DNA from: UBA8296 sp031581145
GTDB lineage: Bacteria; Bacteroidota; Rhodothermia; Balneolales; Balneolaceae
NCBI GenBank assembly: GCA_031581145.1
Contig: JAVLBP010000008.1
Coordinates: 1 to 64,000 of the forward strand
DNA length: 64,000 nt
Direction: 5' to 3'
This document shows, in pieces, positions 43,868 to 52,350 of the stretch. How positions within the stretch are numbered: position 1 is the first letter of the stretch; every line of letters begins with the position of its first letter. Made by a program: the position numbers and the translations under genes. Under the pieces are notes generated by a model. It saw only the letters and a program-made list of their open reading frames with translations. It was not told the origin of the DNA and did no database searches.

Positions 43868-44884
43868 ATGCCCCCTATTACCCATCGCGACGTCATCGAT
43901 GCCACGGAGCGCACAGCAGGTGCGTTGGTGCGTACACCTGTGATTGAATCAAGGGAATTGAATGCACGGTTTGCCGATGCTGGCGTCAAGGACGCACGGG
44001 TATTGCTGAAATGTGAGAATGTGCAACATACAGGCTCGTTTAAGTACCGAGGAGCCATGAATGCGTGTCTTTGCTTGACCTCGCAGGAACAACAAATGGG
44101 CGTTGCCACCCACTCATCGGGTAATCATGGACGAGCCCTTGCCACGGTTGCGCGCTCGTTGGACATCCCTTGCACCGTGGTGGTGCCATCGAATGCTTCA
44201 CCAACCAAAGTTGATGCCATTCGAGCGACTGGCGCCACGATCATAGAGAGCGGCCCTACATTAGACGCTCGTGAATCCACTCTGGCCGATGTGGTGGCTA
44301 CCAACCCGATGACCGTGGTCCCACCCTACAATCATCCTCATGTGATGGCTGGACAAGGGACATGCGCTGTCGAATTTGTCGAGCAGTTGCAGGAGTTTGA
44401 CACCATATTGGACGTGATCACCGCGCCAGTAGGTGGTGGAGGACTTCTTAGTGGTGTGGCTACATGGATGCTCCATGAGAGCCCTTCAACGACAATCCTG
44501 GGCTCGGAACCTGCATTGGCTGGGGATGCGGCAGACTCTTTCAACTCAGGTACTTTACAACCACCCATGCCTCCAAAAACTATCGCTGATGGTCTGCGTA
44601 CGGGGTTGGGGAGCCTCCCTTTTGACGTGATTCAAAAGAGGGTTCACGACATATGTACCACCTCAGAAGAGGCCATTATCCGTGCTATGAGATTGGTTTG
44701 GGAGACCGCGCGAATTGTGATTGAGCCTTCTTGCGCGGTGCCCATTGCCGCATTGTTGGAAGGAAGACGGAGTAACGGCTCACCTGTAGACCTTCAAGCC
44801 TTTTCTGGGAAGTCCATTGGGGTGATCATCACAGGAGGGAATGTCAATTTGGATAACCTCCCTTGGGAGAGGAAGAGATCATGA
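43868..44884 (+). CDS. Threonine/serine dehydratase (PLP, fold type II)
   Basis: 338 residues starting MPPITHRDVIDATERT. Schiff-base lysine in TGSFKYRGA; phosphate-binding and substrate loops SSGNHGRALA and GGGGLLSGVA; C-terminal SCAVPIAALL and TGGNVNL. Single domain without the ACT regulatory domain, so it fits catabolic threonine dehydratase or serine racemase/dehydratase and not biosynthetic IlvA. Substrate cannot be fixed from sequence. Its last 4 nt overlap the OstA-like start, with a strong GGGAGAGGAAGAG ribosome-binding stretch inside its 3' end. Confidence 0.85.
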   Translation: MPPITHRDVIDATERTAGALVRTPVIESRELNARFADAGVKDARVLLKCENVQHTGSFKYRGAMNACLCLTSQEQQMGVATHSSGNHGRALATVARSLDIPCTVVVPSNASPTKVDAIRATGATIIESGPTLDARESTLADVVATNPMTVVPPYNHPHVMAGQGTCAVEFVEQLQEFDTILDVITAPVGGGGLLSGVATWMLHESPSTTILGSEPALAGDAADSFNSGTLQPPMPPKTIADGLRTGLGSLPFDVIQKRVHDICTTSEEAIIRAMRLVWETARIVIEPSCAVPIAALLEGRRSNGSPVDLQAFSGKSIGVIITGGNVNLDNLPWERKRS

Positions 44885-46377
44885 ACGCTGCGAAAATCTT
44901 GGCCTGGGATTGGATCATAGACGCGGTGAAGATCACAGGTGTTATCCTCCTTGGGTTTTGTTGCGTGACACTGGAGGCTATGAGCCAAACCAATGTGACA
45001 ATTCTTGAGCCGACCGAGCGCATCCTTGCCACCGAAATTGATGGAGAAGCTGTGCGAAAAATCGCAGGAAATGTACGCTTAGAACTCGACGACCGAGTCT
45101 TGGCCTGCGATAGCGCCTTTCAATATCTCGACCAGCCACTTGTTCTTGCTTACAACCTTGAGATTACCCGGGATGATGAATCGATTCAAGCTGAGCGACT
45201 TTGGTTGAATACCGAGACCGAAGTGGCAACGCTTTCCGGTAGCGTTCAAGTGACCTACCAAAATACCGACGTTCACAGTGATTCGGCGGTGTTTTTCCTT
45301 GATACCGATCAGGCCCGTTTTTTTCAGCGGGTCCAGTGGGCTGACTCGACAACCTATGTTGAGGCTGATGAGGCCTTTGTGGATCAAGAAAAAGCTCAAA
45401 CCCAACTCAAAGGGTCTATTTATGGCGAGACCCTCCAAAAAGACCAGTTTTTTGTTGCCGATTCGATGTTTGGAGATACACTTGGGACTCTGCAGCTGGT
45501 GGGTCGTTCCACGGTTTGGAGTTTTGAGGCAGAGCAAGATGGCAAGCCCTCAGCCCCTGACAAGCCCTCAGCCATCAATAAGCCCTCAGACCCTGGCAAG
45601 CCCATGGCCACCAACGAGCCTGTAGCCATTGATACCACGATTCTTTTTGCACAACGCATCGATCTCCAAGAAACGGACTCTTCCCAGCGCCTCCAAGCAA
45701 CGGGGTCCCCACGTCTTTGGTCCCCTGATTTACGTGCTCTTGCCGATACCATTGATGGGGTCGAACCAGATGGAATACTTGATCTATACCCAAATGCGAA
45801 GCTATGGGCCGATCAAGCACAACTCACGGCCAATCGATTCACCCTTCGTGAGCAATCCGACTCCACTGCTATCCTCACAGGGCTTCCACGTACGTTTATT
45901 ACCCTTGAAGACACCGTCATTCAACGATTTCAACAAGTGGTCGGAGACTCTCTTGTTGCAACTTTTATCTCGGAACAACTTCGTCGCTTATCCTTACACC
46001 GTAATACTGAAATCTTTTTCTTTCCAGAGCAAGAAAATGAGCAGGGTAATGAGCAGGGTGATCAGCAGGGCAATCAAGCCATTAAGATGCAAAGTGCCCT
46101 GGGCGCTGACCTCATACTCCAAAACAATGAGCTCACGGGTATTACCGCGAGATCCGCAGTCCAGGGTGAAATCTATGAGGGTGAAGAGGCGCTGAATGGT
46201 TTTCGTCTGGAGGGCTATGATTGGTCGCCGGAGCAAGCATTACCCTTTTTACCCCTTCCGAGGAAGCGATTTGATTCACTTTACCCTATGTTTGACCAGC
46301 GACGTACGCAAAACGAGTCCTTGTTCGTTATCCCTGTCGAAGCCTTTGATGCAAGTTCACCACCTTTAAATCCTTAA
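44881..46377 (+). CDS. OstA-like protein (LPS transport, LptA-type)
   Basis: 498 residues from ATG 44881. N-terminal hydrophobic segment (~20-38, VKITGVILLGFCCVTLEA) acts as a signal. The following ~180 residues contain the OstA/LptA beta-jelly-roll pattern (KIAGNVRLELDDRVLACDSA; TLSGSVQVTYQNTDVHSDSA), repeated in weaker form to the C-terminus. Such proteins form the periplasmic bridge for LPS. Two swollen spots: 18-nt units (KPSAPD, KPSAIN, KPSDPG) at 45544-45615 and 12-nt units (NEQG) at 46036-46071. The next gene carries an LptC-like half, supporting this role. Confidence 0.8.
   Translation: MNAAKILAWDWIIDAVKITGVILLGFCCVTLEAMSQTNVTILEPTERILATEIDGEAVRKIAGNVRLELDDRVLACDSAFQYLDQPLVLAYNLEITRDDESIQAERLWLNTETEVATLSGSVQVTYQNTDVHSDSAVFFLDTDQARFFQRVQWADSTTYVEADEAFVDQEKAQTQLKGSIYGETLQKDQFFVADSMFGDTLGTLQLVGRSTVWSFEAEQDGKPSAPDKPSAINKPSDPGKPMATNEPVAIDTTILFAQRIDLQETDSSQRLQATGSPRLWSPDLRALADTIDGVEPDGILDLYPNAKLWADQAQLTANRFTLREQSDSTAILTGLPRTFITLEDTVIQRFQQVVGDSLVATFISEQLRRLSLHRNTEIFFFPEQENEQGNEQGDQQGNQAIKMQSALGADLILQNNELTGITARSAVQGEIYEGEEALNGFRLEGYDWSPEQALPFLPLPRKRFDSLYPMFDQRRTQNESLFVIPVEAFDASSPPLNP
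45544..45615 (+). repeat. 18-nt in-frame tandem repeat in the OstA-like gene
   Basis: Four 18-nt units starting AAGCCC (45544, 45562, 45580, 45598), encoding KPSAPD, KPSAIN, KPSDPG and KPMATN. Confidence 0.85.
46036..46071 (+). repeat. 12-nt in-frame tandem repeat in the OstA-like gene
   Basis: Units 46036-46047 and 46048-46059 are identical (AATGAGCAGGGT); 46060-46071 has diverged. They encode NEQG, NEQG and DQQG. Confidence 0.85.
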
Positions 46378-46385
46378 GTTCCCTC

Positions 46386-48014
46386 ATGGCCTGGCACCTT
46401 GAATCTGTTTTATATGCCTTTGCCGCTCTGCCTGTTCTACTGCTGGCACTGTGGGCGTCCCGGCGATTCGCCAAAAAACGACGCGAAGCGTTTGCAAACG
46501 AACGCGTGCTTCAAACCCTAAGGCAAGGATTCTCCCCACGGGTCTCGGCATGGCGTACTGCTCTCATCTTGGCAGCGATTACACTACTGACAGTGGGACT
46601 GGCAGGCCCGAAGCTAGGAACTGAAGTTCGAGAGATTGAGCAAAAAGGGGTCGACATGATGATTGCGCTGGATTTATCGCGTTCCATGAATGCCGAAGAT
46701 ATCCGACCGACTCGCCTCGACAAAGCCAAATTTGAAATCCTCAAGCTCATTGAGCAGCTCGAGGGCAATCGCATTGGCTTGATTGTTTTCACAGGGGAAG
46801 CCTTTCTGCAAAGCCCACTGACGTTGGACCATTCAGCCCTGCGGATGTTCCTTGATATTGCCAGTACCCAACAAATGCCCACCTCGACAACGGATGTGGA
46901 TGCTGCCTTTCGGATGGCCCAGCAAGCCTTCTCCGAGCAGTCTGGCCCAGATGCCTCCTCAGGACAACGCACAGCACGTCAAGAAGCAAGCCGCGGAGAC
47001 CAAGCCTCTAAAGTGCTCTTGCTCATATCCGATGGCGAAACCCATGACCAATCCTTTGATAACTCTTTGGAGTCACTCACTCAAAGTGGCGTCCGAGTCT
47101 ATAGTGTTGGGGTAGGAACTCAACAAGGAGCTCCAATTCCTGTATTTGATGAGTCTTCCGGGCAAGTCCAAGGCTATTATCGAGATGAGCAAGGGGCGAT
47201 GGTCTCCACTAAACTAGAGCGTAGCGTCCTGCAACAAATTGCCCAACAATCCCAAGGTGAATACTACGAAATCGGGTCTAGCTCGAGTAACCTCCTTCGA
47301 TTCTCAGGGGAACTTGACAAGCTCCAGCAAGGGACCTTTAGCGCTCAAGAGTTTATCGACTTCAAACATCAGTACCAATGGTTTGTGGGGATAGGATTGC
47401 TCCTCTTTTTAGTCGCTTGGGCTATGCCTGATTCCTTCAAGCGATCCTCCACGACCGCTGCGGCATCTAGCATGGCACTCATTCTGTTGAGTGGATGCCA
47501 ACCCATCGAAACCTCAGCGCAACTAGACCCTTATGTGATGGATTCATTGATTCATTCACGGGTGATTGACCAGCCGGATGTGGAGCTACTGGTCGATAAT
47601 ACGCGCCAAATGCGTCTTCAAAGCTCCAAAGCGATAATGTGGACAGAAAGAGGCGAGTCCAAAGAGGATTACACCGATATGAAAGGGGGTGTCTTCATCG
47701 AGGCGTTTGACTCGGCTGGCGCTGTTACAGCCACCGCTACGGCACGAAGGGCGCGCTATGTCCCTGAAGAGCTTCGACTTACACTGTTTGATTCCGTCAT
47801 TGTAACATCAGGCAATTCGGGCGATTCAGCCGATCTACGAACATTATACGCTCAAGAACTTTATTGGAACGCCGATTCTAACTTCATTTCATCCACACAA
47901 GCAGTGACGATCCTCACCCCAACCGATAGCATCACAGGGACCGAATTCCGAAGCTCCACCGACCTAACACGCTACACGATTTTGAGCCCCCGAGGACGCT
48001 CAGAGGTCGATTAG
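46386..48014 (+). CDS. BatA/BatB-type VWA membrane protein fused to an LptC-type lipoprotein
   Basis: 542 residues in one frame. Residues 1-346: two N-terminal membrane helices, a VWA domain with an intact MIDAS start (ALDLSRSMNAEDI) and LLISDGETHD, then a membrane helix (QWFVGIGLLLFLVAWAM); this is a complete BatA/BatB layout. Residues 347-542: MPDSFKRSS, a hydrophobic stretch, and lipobox LLSGC (Cys371), then an LptC-like beta domain (KGGVFIEAF, ATATARRARYVPEE, LTLFDSVIVTS, LYAQELYWN). The second half alone would be a normal LptC lipoprotein starting at ATG 47424. Either a true fusion, two proteins from one mRNA, or a lost stop. It follows the OstA-like gene by 8 nt. Confidence 0.8.
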   Translation: MAWHLESVLYAFAALPVLLLALWASRRFAKKRREAFANERVLQTLRQGFSPRVSAWRTALILAAITLLTVGLAGPKLGTEVREIEQKGVDMMIALDLSRSMNAEDIRPTRLDKAKFEILKLIEQLEGNRIGLIVFTGEAFLQSPLTLDHSALRMFLDIASTQQMPTSTTDVDAAFRMAQQAFSEQSGPDASSGQRTARQEASRGDQASKVLLLISDGETHDQSFDNSLESLTQSGVRVYSVGVGTQQGAPIPVFDESSGQVQGYYRDEQGAMVSTKLERSVLQQIAQQSQGEYYEIGSSSSNLLRFSGELDKLQQGTFSAQEFIDFKHQYQWFVGIGLLLFLVAWAMPDSFKRSSTTAAASSMALILLSGCQPIETSAQLDPYVMDSLIHSRVIDQPDVELLVDNTRQMRLQSSKAIMWTERGESKEDYTDMKGGVFIEAFDSAGAVTATATARRARYVPEELRLTLFDSVIVTSGNSGDSADLRTLYAQELYWNADSNFISSTQAVTILTPTDSITGTEFRSSTDLTRYTILSPRGRSEVD

Positions 48015-48028
48015 GGTCGACAGGAGGC

Positions 48029-48086
48029 TACAAGGGAGTTACAAGCAGGGTCAATTATACAAGGGGACTACAAGCAGGGTCAATTA
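48029..48086. repeat. 29-nt tandem repeat between convergent genes
   Basis: Two 29-nt units (48029-48057, 48058-48086) differing at three positions, each containing ACAAGCAGGGTCAATTA. The second unit includes the stop codon of the dehydrogenase on the minus strand, the first lies in the gap after the VWA-LptC gene. Confidence 0.9.
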
Positions 48087-48986
48087 AGAGTACTCATAAA
48101 ACCCTTGGCCCGTTTTGTCCCCAAGGGTCCCTGCGTCAACCATTTTCACCAACAACGGGCAAGGGCGGTACTTGGGATCTTGAAATCCATCATAGAGGAC
48201 CCGCAGAATATCCAAACAGACATCCAATCCGATAAAATCGGCCAAACGCAAGGGCCCCATTGGATGCGCCATGCCTCGCTTCATCACCTCATCGACATGT
48301 TCAGGCGTTGCCACACCTTCATAGACGGCAAAAATGGCCTCATTAATCATCGGCATCAACACACGATTGGACACAAAGCCTGGGGAGTCATTCACGGGTA
48401 CGGGCACCTTGTCCAAGCCCTGCGACCATCCCATGACCGCGTCCACCACAGCTGGATCGGTTTGATGCCCTTTGACAACCTCCACGAGGCTCATCACAGG
48501 CACAGGATTGAAAAAATGCATCCCAATGAAGCGGCTAGAATGCTCAAGTCCACTGGCTAGTTTGGTAATGGAAATCGACGAGGTGTTGGTTGCGATCACA
48601 GCGCTGGCATCGACCACTGCTTCAACCTCTTTATAGACATCACGTTTGAGTGAGTACACTTCTGGCACAGCTTCAACAACAAGCCCCGCCTTTTGGCACC
48701 CCTCTTGAATGGAGACCGAGGTAGAAAGGCGTGCCAAGGTATCTGTTTTCTCAGCCTCGGTGAGCTTCTCTTTGGTCACCATACGACCAAGATTCTTATC
48801 AATCGTCGCGATCGCACGTTCACAGGCTTCCTGAGCCACATCCACGAGGGTAACCTGGTGACCCGATTGAGCAAACACGTGGGCAATCCCATTACCCATG
48901 GTACCCCCTCCGATCACAGCGATCTTAGGGTGTGTTTGGGGTGAATTTTCCGCTGCGGGGGTCTTTGTGGAATCTGATGCAGACAT
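48084..48986 (-). CDS. 3-Hydroxybutyryl-CoA dehydrogenase
   Basis: NAD(P)-dependent oxidation of 3-hydroxyacyl-CoA, in beta-oxidation or butyrate-type metabolism. 300 residues from ATG 48986 (GGAG eight bases upstream; the frame is open slightly further). After a ~23-residue polar N-terminus comes the Rossmann motif IAVIGGGTMGNGIAHVFA. Catalytic His-Glu pair: GMHFFNPVPVM and the Glu following LVEVV. NDSPGFVSNRVL and GPLRLADFIGLD are family hallmarks. Stands alone, divergent from the acylase gene. Confidence 0.93.
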   Translation of the reverse strand: MSASDSTKTPAAENSPQTHPKIAVIGGGTMGNGIAHVFAQSGHQVTLVDVAQEACERAIATIDKNLGRMVTKEKLTEAEKTDTLARLSTSVSIQEGCQKAGLVVEAVPEVYSLKRDVYKEVEAVVDASAVIATNTSSISITKLASGLEHSSRFIGMHFFNPVPVMSLVEVVKGHQTDPAVVDAVMGWSQGLDKVPVPVNDSPGFVSNRVLMPMINEAIFAVYEGVATPEHVDEVMKRGMAHPMGPLRLADFIGLDVCLDILRVLYDGFQDPKYRPCPLLVKMVDAGTLGDKTGQGFYEYS

Positions 48987-49054
48987 GTGACGCTCCAATC
49001 TTTTGTGGTTTTTGGCTCAACATCCCGTAACATTCGAATATTGACCTTTTTTTC

Positions 49055-51472
49055 ATGAAAACACTCCTCAAACTACTCCTTTTTTTGGTTGTATTCATCC
49101 TTGGCATTACGCTGCTAAGTGTGTACCTGACCTTGAATCGCCCCTTGCCTCAGCTCGATGGTTCGATTGATCTTCCAGGACTGCAACAGGAGGTTGACGT
49201 TACAAGGGATGGCCATGGCGTGCCTACGATCGATGCGGCCAGCGAGTTGGATGCCTTCCGAGCGCTTGGGTATGTCCACGCTCAGGACCGATTATGGACC
49301 ATGACGTTGGCACAACTCGCCGCAGAAGGGCGATTTGCCGAGTTTTTAGGGCCAGATTTGATTCCTTTTGATCAGTACCAGCGAACGCTGGGCATCTGGG
49401 AGGTTGCTCAACAAATTGAGGCGACGTTATCGCCCCAAATGCGTCAAAGACTTCAGGCCTATGCCAATGGGGTGAATGCCTACACAGAGGATGAAGCGCG
49501 GAACCTCCCTTTGGAATTTGCACTGCTTGACATGAAGCCGATTCAGTGGACCCCCACATACAGCATTGCCATGACTCGCCTTATGGCATGGCAACAAAAT
49601 GTGAGTTGGTGGAGCGAGGTCACCGCAGGCTGGGTTGCTGGACAACTTCCAAGGGCCCGGGTGAATGAGCTCCTGCCTGACCAACCGGAGCCTCCATTTG
49701 CCGATTTAATGCCCATGTTGGATTTAGAGCTGGCTTCACGAGAACGCTTAGGCATTGAGGGCTCATTTGTGGGGTCCAATGCCTGGGCTGTATCGCCATC
49801 ACTTTCAGCCAGTGGGCAGGCACTGCTGGCTGGAGATCCTCATATGGGGCTCAATATGGCCGGAAACTGGTATGAGGTCACCATATCCTCACCCGAATAC
49901 TCAGCCACTGGGGCCACCATTCCTGGGGCTCCGTTTATCATTATCGGTCAAAATGGCAACGTTGCGTGGTCTCTGACCAACATGATGGCCGATGATACCG
50001 ACTTTTTTGTCCTTCCAGAATCGCAGCCAGACGCACTATCAGGCTCAGAAATCATTACACCGCGAAATGAGGTGATTCGCGTCAAGGACGGTGCTGACAC
50101 CCTCATTCAGGTTCGAGAGACCCCTTATGGACCGATTATTAGTGATATCTACCCGAGTCAGGGGCTCGTTGCCGAGCAAACCATCACCCTAAAATGGGCT
50201 GGCCACACGCCAAGTATGGAATTGGACGCCATCTATGGCTTCGGGCAAGCGCAAACCGTGGAGGAGTTTCGGGAAGCTGCCAAGGATTTTCATTCTCCAG
50301 CGATGAATGCCATTGTGGCCGACAAACAGGGATCTATAGCCCACATACCGATGGCGCGTTTACCGCTTCGACGTGACGCGCAAGTTGGCTTTCGGGAAGC
50401 AAGCCAGGATGGTGTCTTACCGCAAGATTGGCAACAATGGCACTACCCCATTGAGACACTTACTAGGATTAACCCAGAAAAGGGATGGGTGGCCAACTCT
50501 AACAATAAAATTGACCCCGTGGGTTATCCCTATTATATCGGGACATTCTGGGATCCAGCCTCTCGGATTACCCGGGTCCAAGAGCTCTTTGCCTCCACCT
50601 CACCCCCGTACACCTTGGAAGAGATGGGCCAGTGGCAGGCAGATGTCACCTCGCCGCATGCAAGAGACCTTCTTGAACGACTTTTACCCTCATTGCAAGA
50701 GCCGACGTTGACGGAGCCAGCAACAGCCAAGCAACAGCAGGATGTGGAACTCGCGTTGACCTATTTGCTAAACTGGGATTATACCTACAGTACAGAATCG
50801 ACAGCTGCGTCGATTTTTGATATGATGGTCTTGGAGCTTACTGAGTTAACCCTGCAAGATGACCTCGGTGAAGAGGGATATGAAGCCTTTGTACGACTCG
50901 AAACCTTACCTGTTCGATCGCTAAAACGTCTTATCGACCTTCAATCCCCCCTTTTTGATCGCACGACTACACCCAACCGAACAGAAACCCTGGACGATTT
51001 GGTCGTCTTGGCGGTGGAGCGTGCCTTGGACAAGCTACGATCCACCTATGGGGCTGAGACGTACCAATGGCGATGGGGGGCGATTCATCAAGTCCATTTT
51101 ATGCCACCCTTGTTTGGCGAAGCTGCGGCCGATCCCGAGGCACCCCAAGCCTTAAAATTGATCGTAGAGCGGGTACTTAGTCATGGCCCATTTCCATCTA
51201 CAGGCCATGGAATGACGATCAACAATGGACAATACAACTGGAACGAACCATTTCGACAAACCTTAGGTGCATCCATCCGGCGTCTTGTGGATTTTGCAGA
51301 GCCCCTGGATGCGCAGACCATCCTGCCCACGGGCCAGGCGACCAATCCGTTTTCTGAGTATTTTGGCGATCAAACAGACCAATGGTTGACAGGACAAACC
51401 AAGTCTATCTCGTTGGACGTAGAGTCCAATCAGGCTGCTGCAACGCACCAAATGACGTTTAAACCCGACTAA
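49055..51472 (+). CDS. Penicillin-acylase-type (S45) N-terminal nucleophile hydrolase
   Basis: 805 residues. N-terminal signal or anchor (LLLFLVVFILGITLLSV), alpha-chain region (RDGHGVPTIDA; LGYVHAQDRLWTM), then the autocleavage site GSFVG|SNAWAVSP. Ser241 would become the N-terminal nucleophile of the beta chain. Downstream GDPHMGLNMAGNWYEV, and GQNGNVAWSLTN with the conserved catalytic asparagine, fit the family. Substrates of this group include acylated amides such as penicillin G, homoserine lactones and lipopeptides; the actual one cannot be told. Exported to the periplasm. Confidence 0.93.
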   Translation: MKTLLKLLLFLVVFILGITLLSVYLTLNRPLPQLDGSIDLPGLQQEVDVTRDGHGVPTIDAASELDAFRALGYVHAQDRLWTMTLAQLAAEGRFAEFLGPDLIPFDQYQRTLGIWEVAQQIEATLSPQMRQRLQAYANGVNAYTEDEARNLPLEFALLDMKPIQWTPTYSIAMTRLMAWQQNVSWWSEVTAGWVAGQLPRARVNELLPDQPEPPFADLMPMLDLELASRERLGIEGSFVGSNAWAVSPSLSASGQALLAGDPHMGLNMAGNWYEVTISSPEYSATGATIPGAPFIIIGQNGNVAWSLTNMMADDTDFFVLPESQPDALSGSEIITPRNEVIRVKDGADTLIQVRETPYGPIISDIYPSQGLVAEQTITLKWAGHTPSMELDAIYGFGQAQTVEEFREAAKDFHSPAMNAIVADKQGSIAHIPMARLPLRRDAQVGFREASQDGVLPQDWQQWHYPIETLTRINPEKGWVANSNNKIDPVGYPYYIGTFWDPASRITRVQELFASTSPPYTLEEMGQWQADVTSPHARDLLERLLPSLQEPTLTEPATAKQQQDVELALTYLLNWDYTYSTESTAASIFDMMVLELTELTLQDDLGEEGYEAFVRLETLPVRSLKRLIDLQSPLFDRTTTPNRTETLDDLVVLAVERALDKLRSTYGAETYQWRWGAIHQVHFMPPLFGEAAADPEAPQALKLIVERVLSHGPFPSTGHGMTINNGQYNWNEPFRQTLGASIRRLVDFAEPLDAQTILPTGQATNPFSEYFGDQTDQWLTGQTKSISLDVESNQAAATHQMTFKPD

Positions 51473-51485
51473 TGAGTGCCATGTC

Positions 51486-52280
51486 ATGAGTTCTACGAGC
51501 CTGTTTGCCTCAACACTGTTTGCCTCAACATGGGATACCTACCTTGAGCGATCCTATGCTCCTTATTCTGAGCATCCTGAAGCGGTCCTTTGTCAAGGGG
51601 TCAAAGGACTCTATCCTGGTGTACGCATAGAAAATGCCTCGTATCCATTAACCATTGAAGCTCTGCAAGGAGCCTTTGGGTTGGCAAGCATGTTTCATGA
51701 TCCAATTCATACCATTTGGGCACCCCCAGGGCAGCGACTTGATCCAGCCCTTTTGCATGCCTTTGGTGCCTCGGCCCAACAAGTACGCTTTAGTGAGACG
51801 CCGCCCACCGGCGAAAGCGAGTCCTGGATATGGGTGACAGACTTATTTTTACCTGAGACCTCGCTGGGTGTAGAATCGGTCGAGGCTCAGCGGCACCAGT
51901 GGCGACTTCAGCAACTCGATACGACATTACGGTGGTGCCGGCCTACCCATTCCGATTTTCCTGTCTCGGCACTCCTAGAAACGAATCTTGGCATCATTCG
52001 AGGAGCGAATACCGAGGCGTCAGTGTGGACATTGGGACTTTGTGCGGAGCGTCATGCAATACACGCAGCCATGGCATTGGGCACCACACCCGGGAACACC
52101 ATCATGATTCATGCACCGAAGAGCCAGGTGTGTAGCCCATGTGGCGTATGCCGTCAAACCATGCATGAAGCAGGCATAAAACAGGTATATATGGTTCACG
52201 GTGATCTATCAACCACGCATTATCCATTGGCGTCGTTGCTTCCCTTTCAGTTTGAACGTGAATTTGGATCAATCAGTTAA
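51486..52280 (+). CDS. Cytidine deaminase with a C-terminal catalytic domain
   Basis: 264 residues, two deaminase-fold halves. The N-terminal half (~15-120: YAPYSEHPEAVLCQGVKGLYPG; ENASYPLTIEALQGAFG) keeps the substrate-entry YAPYS motif but lacks the zinc motifs. The C-terminal half has the active-site pattern: LCAERHAIHAAMALG and SPCGVCRQ, with three zinc ligands and the catalytic glutamate. This is the reverse of E. coli Cdd, where the N-terminal half is catalytic. Residues 6-15 are an exact pentapeptide duplication (LFAST twice, 15-nt units at 51501 and 51516). ATG 51486 lies 13 nt after the acylase stop. Confidence 0.85.
   Translation: MSSTSLFASTLFASTWDTYLERSYAPYSEHPEAVLCQGVKGLYPGVRIENASYPLTIEALQGAFGLASMFHDPIHTIWAPPGQRLDPALLHAFGASAQQVRFSETPPTGESESWIWVTDLFLPETSLGVESVEAQRHQWRLQQLDTTLRWCRPTHSDFPVSALLETNLGIIRGANTEASVWTLGLCAERHAIHAAMALGTTPGNTIMIHAPKSQVCSPCGVCRQTMHEAGIKQVYMVHGDLSTTHYPLASLLPFQFEREFGSIS
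51501..51530 (+). repeat. 15-nt direct duplication at the deaminase N-terminus
   Basis: Two exact copies of CTGTTTGCCTCAACA (51501-51515, 51516-51530), encoding LFAST twice. Confidence 0.95.
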
Positions 52281-52350
52281 AAATCTTCGCATGAGCAATC
52301 AGTTAAAAATCTTTGCACAAGCAAAGAAATAATAATCTTCGCATGAGCAA
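52270..52350. repeat. Direct repeats that duplicate a start-codon region
   Basis: The block CAATCAGTTAAAAATCT occurs at 52270 and 52296 (26-nt period), and AATCTTCGCATGAGCAA occurs at 52282 and 52333. The true start ATG 52343 therefore has an upstream copy, ATG 52291, that opens a 13-residue mini-frame ending in TAA at 52330-52332. The first unit includes the stop of the cytidine deaminase gene. Confidence 0.8.
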
